A DNA stretch of 13,276 nucleotides, from the NCBI GenBank assembly GCA_030671985.1, contig DAOVHI010000025.1, positions 1 to 13,276 on the forward strand, in the 5' to 3' direction. The first letter of the stretch is position 1, and each line of letters opens with the position of its first letter. A program made the translations under genes and the position numbers. The notes under the pieces are model-generated. The model saw only the letters and a list, made by a program, of their open reading frames with translations, ran no database searches and was not told the DNA's origin. This DNA comes from JAHJDO01 sp030671985 [NCBI: bacterium]. GTDB lineage: Bacteria > JAHJDO01. Shown piece after piece: positions 6,638-13,276 of this stretch.

Positions 6638-6644
6638 CTATCGG

Positions 6645-6673
6645 TTGTAAGATAAATAATCCTCTGATATAAT
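6645..6673 (+). promoter_or_regulatory. Sigma70-type promoter for the isochorismatase-family gene
   Basis: TTGTAA (-35, 6645-6650) and a perfect TATAAT (-10, 6668-6673) are separated by exactly 17 bp. Transcription should start near 6680, about 30 nt before the ATG at 6709. The promoter begins right after the second palindrome. Confidence 0.7.
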
Positions 6674-6708
6674 TAAAAATACTCAAATAAGTAAATGGAG
6701 ACGATGGT

Positions 6709-7254
6709 ATGAAAAATCTTTCCATACAAGACAGTGTACTTGTTGTTGTTGATATACAGGAAAGGATTATTCCTAAAATATTCGACTATCGTACTGTTGT
6801 CAGCAATGCTGTTGCATTAATAAAATCCGCTGAAATACTTAATATTCCGATTATAGTGACTGAGCAATATCCAAAAGGATTAGGCTCAACCATTTCCGAA
6901 ATAAAAGATTTAATAATGCCATGGCAGCCAATAGAGAAAATATGCTTTAGCTGTTTTGGTAATAGTGATTTCTCGAAGAAATTGAATGAACTGAAAAAAG
7001 ACAACATAATATTGTGCGGCATAGAATCTCATGTTTGTATAACGCAAACAGCTTTAGACGGGCTGAAATCAGGATATTCTATTTTCTTCGTTAAAGACGC
7101 TATATCATCCAGAACCGAAAATAATAGAGAAACAGGTTTTGAAAGAATGGCTCAGGCAGGCGCAATCCCCGTCTCTACAGAAATGGCAATGTTTGAGTTG
7201 TTGAAAGAAGCCGGTACGGCTAAATTCAAACAAATGGTAAGTTTGATAAGATAA
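6709..7254 (+). CDS. Isochorismatase-family cysteine hydrolase
   Basis: A 181-residue single-domain hydrolase of the isochorismatase/nicotinamidase superfamily. The catalytic triad is visible: D15 in LVVVDIQERI, K77 in PIEKICFSCF and C110 in ILCGIESHVCITQTALD, with the G-I-E segment that carries the cis-peptide of the family. Length and the IESHVC form resemble the YcaC/isochorismatase-like group (often called hydrolases with unknown substrate). No metal-binding motif of a true nicotinamidase is evident, so nicotinamide is less likely as substrate. The gene has its own promoter and a ribosome binding site, TGGAG at 6696-6700. It stands between the repair genes and the arginine operon and is probably a separate transcription unit. 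The substrate cannot be named from the sequence. Confidence 0.88.
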   Translation: MKNLSIQDSVLVVVDIQERIIPKIFDYRTVVSNAVALIKSAEILNIPIIVTEQYPKGLGSTISEIKDLIMPWQPIEKICFSCFGNSDFSKKLNELKKDNIILCGIESHVCITQTALDGLKSGYSIFFVKDAISSRTENNRETGFERMAQAGAIPVSTEMAMFELLKEAGTAKFKQMVSLIR

Positions 7255-7264
7255 AGGCTTTACA

Positions 7265-7293
7265 TTGACATGCCCTGCATATGTATATAGAAT
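7265..7293 (+). promoter_or_regulatory. Strong sigma70-type promoter of the arginine operon
   Basis: A perfect TTGACA (-35, 7265-7270) and TAGAAT (-10, 7288-7293) with a 17-bp spacer; the start would be near 7300 and argC begins at 7323. The spacer holds TGCAT-ATGT-ATATA (7276-7289), a poor match to an ARG box half-site (TGnAT...), so control by an ArgR-type repressor is possible but not shown. Confidence 0.8.
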
Positions 7294-7322
7294 AAAACTT
7301 CCAAAATATTAAGAGGTTGAAT

Positions 7323-8363
7323 ATGATAAAAGTAGCGATTGTTGGCGCAACAGGTTATACGGGAGTTGAACTAATACGAATTCTCCTGAATCATCCTGAC
7401 GTGGAGATTGTATCCTTGACGAGAAAAGGAGAATCTCTATCAAATATCAGTGAAGCATTTCCCCATATGTATAACCAGACAGCGTTGCCATGTAACACGC
7501 TAAAAAACCCTGAACAAGTTGCAGAAAAAGCTGATGTTATTTTTATGGCGCTTCCACATTGTTCCGGCTTGGATATAACTAACCAATTTCTAAAGCTGGG
7601 AAAGATTGTTATTGACCTGAGCGCGGATTTTCGACTTAAAGATGCTGATATATATGAAAAATGGTATAAAACCAAACATGTTTATCCTGAACTACTTAAG
7701 GAAGCAGTATACGGGCTTCCCGAGATATATAAGTCCGATATTAAGAAGGCAAAACTTATCGCTAATCCGGGCTGTTATCCAACAGGCGCGATCCTTGCCC
7801 TTAAACCGCTCATCGCAAATAAAATGGTAAAAACAGGTTCCATTATTGTGGACTCAAAAAGCGGCGCTTCAGGGGCAGGAAGAAGCTTGAATCAGAAAAG
7901 CCTGTTTTCAGAAGTAAATGAAAACATTGCTCCTTATAATATAAACACGCACAGACATCTGCCGGAGATGATTCAGGAACTTACGGTAACTGAATCAAGC
8001 GCTGTACAAGTTGCATTTGCGCCGCACTTGATCCCTGTAACGCGCGGTATCCTAAGCACAACCTACGTTTCTGTACAGGATAATAAGTCCGCCAACGTGT
8101 TTGATACATATAAAGACTTTTATAAAGAGAGTCCTTTTATTCGGATACTGCCTGAAGGTACAGCTCCTCAAACCAAACATGTTTATGGCTCAAATTACTG
8201 CGACATAGGTATCTTTCCAAACAAAGAAGCGCATCAAATTATCATTATTTCTGCCATTGACAATTTAGTAAAAGGCGCCAGTGGTCAGGCCGTGCAAAAT
8301 ATGAACATAGCATGCGGGCTTGAAGAAACCGCCGGTTTGAATTTTACACCGGTGTTTCCATAA
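7323..8363 (+). CDS. argC: N-acetyl-gamma-glutamyl-phosphate reductase
   Basis: A 346-residue NADPH-dependent reductase that turns N-acetylglutamyl phosphate into N-acetylglutamate semialdehyde, the third step of arginine synthesis. The Rossmann motif is VAIVGATGYTGVELIRIL (4-21). The catalytic cysteine is C151 in IANPGCYPTGAILAL, followed by DSKSGASGAGR (177-187) and NTHRHLPEM (208-216), which holds the active-site histidine. VYGSNYCDIG and a closing DNLVKGASGQAVQN also fit. ATG at 7323 was chosen over the in-frame TTG at 7317 because AAGAGG at 7311-7316 is correctly spaced for the ATG and the protein starts like other ArgC proteins (MIKVAIVGATGYTG). It is the first gene of the operon, 10 nt before argJ. 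Confidence 0.98.
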   Translation: MIKVAIVGATGYTGVELIRILLNHPDVEIVSLTRKGESLSNISEAFPHMYNQTALPCNTLKNPEQVAEKADVIFMALPHCSGLDITNQFLKLGKIVIDLSADFRLKDADIYEKWYKTKHVYPELLKEAVYGLPEIYKSDIKKAKLIANPGCYPTGAILALKPLIANKMVKTGSIIVDSKSGASGAGRSLNQKSLFSEVNENIAPYNINTHRHLPEMIQELTVTESSAVQVAFAPHLIPVTRGILSTTYVSVQDNKSANVFDTYKDFYKESPFIRILPEGTAPQTKHVYGSNYCDIGIFPNKEAHQIIIISAIDNLVKGASGQAVQNMNIACGLEETAGLNFTPVFP

Positions 8364-8373
8364 GGACAATTCT

Positions 8374-9582
8374 GTGAAGATAATAAAAGGCGGCATTACA
8401 GCCCCTCGCGGATTTAAGGCGGCTGGAACGTGTTGCGGAATAAAATCATCCAAAAAAGATCTTGCTCTTATTTTTTCAGACAAACCTGCTGTCACTGCGG
8501 GTTTATTTACAACAAATCAGATTAAATCCGCCCATGTTTTACTTGATCTAGTGAGACTGCGAAAAAAAGAATCTCAGGCAATTATAACTAATAGCGGCAA
8601 TGCTAACGCATGCAATGGTGCCGCAGGAAGAGACAATGCGTTAGAAATGTCTGAATACACTGCGAAATGCCTGAATATAGACGGACAAGGGGTGCTCGTC
8701 GCATCCACCGGAATAATTGGGAAACCGCTTCCTATGAATGAAATTAAAAAAGGTATTAAAGATATCTCCGACAAACTTGCTGTGGATGGCTCTAAAGATG
8801 CCGCTGAGGCCATTCTCACAACTGATAGTGCTGTAAAAGAAATTGCCGTAGATACAGGGATTAAAGGTAGAACAAAGGATGATATAAAAATCGGCGCAAT
8901 CGCTAAAGGCTCGGGAATGATTGCTCCTAATATGGCCACACTGCTTGCGTTTATAACCACAGATGCCTGCATAGAATACGAAGAATTATTCACGGCTTTG
9001 AGAGAGTGTGTAAATACTACATTTAATATGTTGACAGTAGACGGAGATATGAGTCCTAACGATACAGTTATCATTATGGCAAACGGTCTGGCGAGAAATA
9101 AAAGAATTAAATTCAACACACCTGAATATGAGAAATTTACCTGTGCACTTAATCATGTATGTGCATATCTTACAAAAAAGATCGCTGCTGACGGTGAAGG
9201 CGCAACAAAACTGGTTGAAGTCCAGATTAAAGGCGCGAGAAACATAAAGGATGCCAGACGCGCAGCTAAAGCAGTAGCCAATTCCAATCTGGTAAAAACG
9301 GCGCTTAACGGATGCGATCCAAATTGGGGAAGAATCCTCTCCAGTTTAGGCGCTGCGCGAATAAAAATTAAGCCCGGGAAAATTGATGCTGCAATTAACT
9401 CTGAACCAATAGTTCACAATAGTATAAGCACAAATTTCTCTCCGGAAAAACTGCGCAAAATATTGAAAGAAAAAGAAATCACAATAACAATCAACCTAAA
9501 TGTTGGAGATTACGCTTCAACTGCGTATACTTGCGATATATCAGAAGAATATGTGAAAATAAATGCGCATTATCACACATGA
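8374..9582 (+). CDS. argJ: Glutamate N-acetyltransferase (ornithine acetyltransferase)
   Basis: A 402-residue member of the ArgJ family, which moves the acetyl group from N-acetylornithine to glutamate; some members also use acetyl-CoA for the first step. The protein cuts itself before a threonine nucleophile: KGSGMIAPNMATLLAF places this at T189, giving alpha and beta chains of 188 and 214 residues. NSGNANACNGAAG (about 74-86) and DGDMSPNDT (about 223-231) match conserved family stretches. The C-terminal NGCDPNWGRI is also typical. The start is GTG, with AAGGA at 8362-8366 at good spacing. Its place between argC and argB and the absence of argE in the visible operon suggest the recycling pathway. 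Whether it is bifunctional (also ArgA-like) cannot be read from sequence alone. Confidence 0.97.
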   Translation: MKIIKGGITAPRGFKAAGTCCGIKSSKKDLALIFSDKPAVTAGLFTTNQIKSAHVLLDLVRLRKKESQAIITNSGNANACNGAAGRDNALEMSEYTAKCLNIDGQGVLVASTGIIGKPLPMNEIKKGIKDISDKLAVDGSKDAAEAILTTDSAVKEIAVDTGIKGRTKDDIKIGAIAKGSGMIAPNMATLLAFITTDACIEYEELFTALRECVNTTFNMLTVDGDMSPNDTVIIMANGLARNKRIKFNTPEYEKFTCALNHVCAYLTKKIAADGEGATKLVEVQIKGARNIKDARRAAKAVANSNLVKTALNGCDPNWGRILSSLGAARIKIKPGKIDAAINSEPIVHNSISTNFSPEKLRKILKEKEITITINLNVGDYASTAYTCDISEEYVKINAHYHT

Positions 9583-9597
9583 GGAATTGAATTAATT

Positions 9598-10458
9598 ATG
9601 GAAAAACTGATTGAAAAAGCAAAGGTTCTCATAGAAGCACTGCCATATATCAAAAAGTTCCATGGGGAAAAAGTAGTGATAAAATATGGCGGAAGCGCAA
9701 TGGAGCACGAAAAAACAAAAAAAGCCATTATGCAGGATATTGTGTTTATGAGATATGTCGGAATGAACCCGATTATTGTGCATGGCGGCGGCAAAGCTAT
9801 AACTGAAGCGCTCAAGAAAATAGGAAAGAAATCTAAATTTGTGGATGGATTGCGTGTTACCGATAAAGAAACAATTCAGGTCGTTGAACAAGTTCTTTTT
9901 GAAAATGCAAATAAAGAGATTGTCTCTCTGATCAATGAATCAGGAGGTAACGCTTTAGGAATTAATGGAAAATCAGAATCTCTTATTATGGCAGCCAAAC
10001 TTGAAACAGATAAGGATATGGGATTTGTAGGACAAATCACAAAAATACGGCCTGAAAAATTGGATGAGCTTTGTAATCAAGGCGTCATTCCTGTAATAAC
10101 GCCGCTTGGACTAGGCAAAAACGGAGAAACCTACAATATAAATGCAGATACTGCCGCTTCAGAGATTGCTGCTACTCTGAAAGCTCAAAAACTGGTTTTG
10201 TTAACGGATGTTCCAGGCATATTAAAGGACAAATCTGATGCGGAATCAATAATGTCTACGCTCAAAGTATCTGAGATAGAAGTTCTTAAAAAAAGAGGCG
10301 TGATTACCGGAGGAATGATACCAAAGATACATGCATGCGAAAGAGCATTAGAAGCAGGTGTTAAAAAATCGCACATCATTGACGGAAGAATTCTGCATTC
10401 CTTGTTATTGGAAATATTTACTGATAAAGGCATAGGGACAGAACTTATTAAAAACTAA
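9598..10458 (+). CDS. argB: Acetylglutamate kinase, probably arginine-inhibited
   Basis: A 286-residue amino acid kinase that phosphorylates N-acetylglutamate with ATP. Key sites are VVIKYGGSAM (26-35, K29), VHGGGKAI (61-68), YNINADTAASEIAATL (179-194) and TGGMIPKIHAC (237-247, K243). The N terminus carries an extra helix, EKAKVLIEALPYIKKFHG, which in the hexameric, arginine-sensitive kinases of Thermotoga and Pseudomonas links the dimers; HIIDGRILHSLLLEIFTDKGIGTEL at the end is also of that type. Arginine feedback at this step is the usual arrangement when ArgJ recycles the acetyl group. The ribosome binding site TGAGGA at 9580-9585 lies rather far (12 nt) from the ATG and overlaps the argJ stop. 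Confidence 0.97.
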   Translation: MEKLIEKAKVLIEALPYIKKFHGEKVVIKYGGSAMEHEKTKKAIMQDIVFMRYVGMNPIIVHGGGKAITEALKKIGKKSKFVDGLRVTDKETIQVVEQVLFENANKEIVSLINESGGNALGINGKSESLIMAAKLETDKDMGFVGQITKIRPEKLDELCNQGVIPVITPLGLGKNGETYNINADTAASEIAATLKAQKLVLLTDVPGILKDKSDAESIMSTLKVSEIEVLKKRGVITGGMIPKIHACERALEAGVKKSHIIDGRILHSLLLEIFTDKGIGTELIKN

Positions 10459-10470
10459 TTTTTAATTATT

Positions 10471-11652
10471 ATGAAAACTTCTGAAATTCAAAAATTAAGC
10501 AAGCAATACATAATAAACACTTATGGTGAGCGTTCCATTGCTCTCGTAAAAGGGAAAGGGACTTATGTCTGGGATGCTGACGGGAAGAAGTATCTGGACT
10601 TTCTTGCAGGAATTGCGGTTAATGCGTTAGGGCACTGCCATCCTGAAATTATAAAAGCTGTTAAAAAACAAGTTTCCACCCTGATTCATGTATCAAATTT
10701 TTACCATATTAAACAACAGGCGAAACTGGCAGAATTACTCATTAAACACTCTTTTGAAGGCAAGTGCTTCTTCTGCAATAGCGGCGCAGAAGCGAATGAA
10801 GCCGCTATAAAACTTGCACGAAAATCAACAGAACCGGAAAGATTCGAAATAATTACAATGACAGGATCCTTTCACGGAAGAACTCTGGCAACTATTACAG
10901 CGACAGATAATGCAAAATATCAGAAAGGCATTAATCCCTTGCCGGTTGGATTTAAGCATGCTGTTTTCAATGATATAGAAAGCGTTAAAAAATGTATCAG
11001 CGATAAAACCTGCGCAATTATGCTTGAACCTGTTCAGGGAGAGAGCGGTATTCATATGGCGAAGAAGGATTTTATGATTGAATTAAGAAAGCTTTGTGAT
11101 AAGGAAAAAATTCTTTTAATATTTGACGAGGTACAATGCGGACTCGGAAGAACAGGAAAGCTATTCGCTTATGAGCACTATAATGTAGAGCCGGATATGA
11201 TAACGCTGGCAAAGAGTTTAGGAGGCGGACTACCTATTGGAGCATTGATCGCTAAAGACAAAACCGGTTCAGGCTTTGGACCGGGAGATCACGCATCAAC
11301 ATTTGGCGGAAATCCTCTTTGCTGCGCCGCTGCGTTAACAACTCTAAAAATAATACTTAGAGATGATTTACCTCAACATGCTTTGAAAATGGGTGATTAC
11401 TTCAAGAACAAACTTGAAATGCTCAAAAAGAAATATTCTTTTATTAGGAAAGTTCGTGGTATTGGCTTGATGATTGGAGTTGAACTGGACTTTGAATGTA
11501 AAGAGATTGTTGAGAAATGTCAAAAAGCAGGGTTATTGATAAACTGTGCTTCAGGCAATGTCTTGCGTTTTCTGCCTCCTCTTGTTGTATCTGAAAAAGA
11601 GATTGATAAAGCTATTAATATATTGGATAAAATTCTTGGAGATTACCTATGA
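10471..11652 (+). CDS. argD: Acetylornithine aminotransferase
   Basis: A 393-residue class-III PLP-dependent aminotransferase that makes N-acetylornithine from the semialdehyde with glutamate as amino donor. Motifs in order: LDFLAGIAVNALGHCHPEI (42-60), FFCNSGAEANEAAIKLAR (100-117), SFHGRT (133-138), LIFDEVQCGLGRTG (216-229) and the PLP-binding lysine K248 in LAKSLGGGLPIGALI. The length is normal for the subgroup. It lies 12 nt after argB. The ATG is well placed by homology, but the preceding bases are all A/T with no Shine-Dalgarno sequence, unlike its neighbours. The last codons overlap argF by 4 nt (ATGA). Closely related enzymes in lysine or ornithine metabolism cannot be excluded by motif, but the operon fixes the role. 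Confidence 0.96.
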   Translation: MKTSEIQKLSKQYIINTYGERSIALVKGKGTYVWDADGKKYLDFLAGIAVNALGHCHPEIIKAVKKQVSTLIHVSNFYHIKQQAKLAELLIKHSFEGKCFFCNSGAEANEAAIKLARKSTEPERFEIITMTGSFHGRTLATITATDNAKYQKGINPLPVGFKHAVFNDIESVKKCISDKTCAIMLEPVQGESGIHMAKKDFMIELRKLCDKEKILLIFDEVQCGLGRTGKLFAYEHYNVEPDMITLAKSLGGGLPIGALIAKDKTGSGFGPGDHASTFGGNPLCCAAALTTLKIILRDDLPQHALKMGDYFKNKLEMLKKKYSFIRKVRGIGLMIGVELDFECKEIVEKCQKAGLLINCASGNVLRFLPPLVVSEKEIDKAINILDKILGDYL

Positions 11653-12545
11653 AAAAAGATTTGATATCAATAAATTACCTATCAAAACAAGAGATTTATG
11701 AAATCTTTGAGCTTGCAACACAGTTAAAGAAAGAACAAAAGCAAGGTAAAAGCCATAACGACCTGCTGGCTGGGAAGACCATAGCAATGCTTTTTGAAAA
11801 ACCCTCTCTTAGAACAAGAATGACCTTTGAAACAGGCATGTATCAGCTCGGAGGACATGCGATTTATGAGCGCTTGATAGGAGAAAAGATAGGAGACAGA
11901 GAAACGGTTTTGGATGTAGCTAAAAATCTTGAACGCTGGGTAGACGGTATTGTTGTACGCAGTTTTTCACATCAGAATGTCATTAATCTGGCAAAATTTA
12001 CAAACATTCCAGTAATCAACGCGCTTACGGATCTTCTGCATCCGTGTCAAATACTCACAGACATGTTCACAATACTTGAGAAAAAAGGCAGATTGGAAGG
12101 CATCAAGCTTGCTTACATAGGTGATGGAAATAATGTTTGCAATTCATGGATATATGGCGCTGAGAAAACAGGTATGATACTTAAAATTGCATGTCCAAAT
12201 GGATATGAGCCTTCTCAAGACATAACAGCCAATAATTTGTTTATTTCCAACGACCCCGAAGAGGTGGTCAAGGACGCTGATATTGTTTACACTGATGCAT
12301 GGGCAAGTATGGGGCAGGAATCAGAAAAAAAAATACGAAATAAGGCGTTTCAGGCATTTCAGGTAAATAAAAAGCTTCTCTCAAATGCAAGTCCTGATGT
12401 TTTAATTATGCACTGTCTGCCTGCACATAGAGGTGAAGAAATAACAGATAAAGTAATGGACGGCCCAAATTCAATTGTATTTGATGAGGCGGAAAACAGA
12501 CTGCATGTTCAGAAGGCTGTCTTAAACCTTCTTTTAAAAAATTAA
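11649..12545 (+). CDS. argF: Ornithine carbamoyltransferase
   Basis: A 298-residue transcarbamylase that forms citrulline from ornithine and carbamoyl phosphate. The phosphate-binding loop is FEKPSLRTRMTFE (49-61), a common SLRTR variant of the STRTR motif. Next are VDGIVVRSFSHQ (98-109), HPCQILTDMFT (131-141), the substrate loop IVYTDAWASMGQE and the catalytic MHCLPAHRGEEIT near the C terminus. ArgJ upstream would deliver free ornithine, so ornithine rather than N-acetylornithine is the likely substrate. GGAG at 11638-11641 serves as ribosome binding site inside argD; the ATGA overlap indicates coupled translation. Catabolic OTCase is unlikely in this biosynthetic operon. Confidence 0.96.
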   Translation: MKKDLISINYLSKQEIYEIFELATQLKKEQKQGKSHNDLLAGKTIAMLFEKPSLRTRMTFETGMYQLGGHAIYERLIGEKIGDRETVLDVAKNLERWVDGIVVRSFSHQNVINLAKFTNIPVINALTDLLHPCQILTDMFTILEKKGRLEGIKLAYIGDGNNVCNSWIYGAEKTGMILKIACPNGYEPSQDITANNLFISNDPEEVVKDADIVYTDAWASMGQESEKKIRNKAFQAFQVNKKLLSNASPDVLIMHCLPAHRGEEITDKVMDGPNSIVFDEAENRLHVQKAVLNLLLKN

Positions 12546-12563
12546 TTAAGGGAGAAATATCCT

Positions 12564-13276
12564 ATGGAAAAAATTGTGGTTGCGTATTCAGGAGGGCTTG
12601 ATACTTCCATTATAATTCACTGGCTAAAGAATAAATATGATGCTGAGATTATTGCTTATACCTCAGACCTTGGTCAAGGAGAGTGCCTTGAGCCGCTTAA
12701 AGAAAAGGCGATAAAAACAGGCGCTTCTAAGATATATATTGAAGATTTGCGGGAAGAATTTGTTAGAAATTATGTATTCCCTTCTTTAAAGGCATGCGCA
12801 TTATATGAGAACAAATATCCCCTGGCCACTGCGCTTGGTCGCCCCCTTATCGCAAAAAGACTTTTGGAGATTGTAAAGAAGGAAAAAGCTGATGCGGTAG
12901 TACATGGGTGTACCGGCAAAGGTAATGATCAGGTCAGATTTGAGGCAACTTTTGCGGCTTTAAATCCGGATATAGAAGTAATTGCGCCGTTGAGGGAATG
13001 GGAACTTAAATCAAGAGAAGAAGAGATAGATTATGCGATAAAGCATAAAATCCCCGTCGACGTTACAAAGAAAAGTCCTTACAGCATTGACATTAATCTT
13101 TACGGGCGAAGCATTGAATGCGGCGTTTTGGAAGATCCTTGGCGAGAACCACCAGAAGAGATCTATTTCTTAACCAAAAATCCGTTAAAAGCGCCAAACA
13201 AGCCGACGTATATAACAATTGAATTTAAAAAAGGCGTTCCTGTAAAAATCAATGGAAAAGCGTATGACTTTATTAC
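12564..13276 (+). CDS. argG: Argininosuccinate synthase, N-terminal part (partial)
   Basis: The gene runs off the window: 237 full codons of a family usually near 400 residues are present, with no internal stop. The enzyme joins citrulline and aspartate with ATP to form argininosuccinate. The N-type ATP pyrophosphatase loop is [11 protein letters not shown] (6-16). TSDLGQGE (33-40) and [20 protein letters not shown] (79-98) bind citrulline and ATP, and [14 protein letters not shown] (114-127) binds aspartate and citrulline. [24 protein letters not shown] matches the second domain. The ATG has AAGGGAG at 12548-12554. It is the sixth gene of the operon, 18 nt after argF; argH would be expected next but cannot be seen. 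Confidence 0.97.
   Translation, partial: MEKIVVAYSGGLDTSIIIHWLKNKYDAEIIAYTSDLGQGECLEPLKEKAIKTGASKIYIEDLREEFVRNYVFPSLKACALYENKYPLATALGRPLIAKRLLEIVKKEKADAVVHGCTGKGNDQVRFEATFAALNPDIEVIAPLREWELKSREEEIDYAIKHKIPVDVTKKSPYSIDINLYGRSIECGVLEDPWREPPEEIYFLTKNPLKAPNKPTYITIEFKKGVPVKINGKAYDFI

Noticed and set aside
6616-6640. Second palindrome as a Rho-independent terminator for the nth operon
   Set aside because: No T-run follows the stem in either direction, so it does not meet the usual pattern.
6540-6725. Minus-strand open frame of 61 codons across the palindromes
   Set aside because: It runs through both hairpins and a clear + strand promoter, and has no ribosome binding site or family signature.
8574-9119. 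Open frame of 181 codons on the minus strand
   Set aside because: It lies wholly inside argJ, which is unmistakable on the + strand; the minus translation shows no known motif.
1-13276. CRISPR arrays, tRNA or rRNA genes, intact insertion sequences, phage genes
   Set aside because: No regularly spaced direct repeats, no cloverleaf or rRNA-like sequences, and no transposase, integrase or phage motifs were seen.

Overview
The window is an AT-rich, gene-dense stretch of a bacterial chromosome. Every confident gene lies on the + strand, often with stop/start overlaps. The genes are core housekeeping functions plus one biosynthetic operon. The large (Alu-domain) form of SRP RNA directly upstream of dnaX-ebfC-recR resembles the Bacillus order scr-dnaX-ebfC-recR. 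The neighbouring alaS-ruvX pair, the TMTC-like TPR membrane protein and the low GC suggest an uncultured lineage, perhaps an Omnitrophota-like candidate phylum. That placement is a low-confidence inference from style, not from any search.

Region 1 (1-2098): the 3' end of alaS runs directly into ruvX. ruvX overlaps a polytopic GT-C/TMTC-type membrane protein with C-terminal TPR repeats. Region 2 (2099-2450): the only long gap without a protein gene in the first half; a large bacterial SRP RNA of about 300 nt fills it, with complementary ends that form a closing helix. Region 3 (2451-6185): dnaX, ebfC, recR, cvpA and nth form a tight and partly overlapping run for replication, recombination and repair. 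Region 4 (6187-6708): a small unrecognised ORF, an 85-bp GC-richer patch and two palindromic REP-like hairpins. This is the only accessory-looking part of the window. Region 5 (6709-7254): an isochorismatase-family hydrolase with its own sigma70-type promoter. Region 6 (7265-13276): a strong promoter, then argC-argJ-argB-argD-argF-argG (argG is cut by the window edge).

The arg genes cover the path from N-acetylglutamate to argininosuccinate: ArgB phosphorylates, ArgC reduces, ArgD transaminates, ArgJ moves the acetyl group back to glutamate (the recycling route), ArgF makes citrulline and ArgG starts its conversion to arginine. argA, argE, argH and an arginine repressor gene are not in the window.

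I did not find a convincing new biological system. The points most worth a second look are the 6187-6640 accessory patch, the SRP RNA that may share a transcript with dnaX, and the A8 runs in dnaX.
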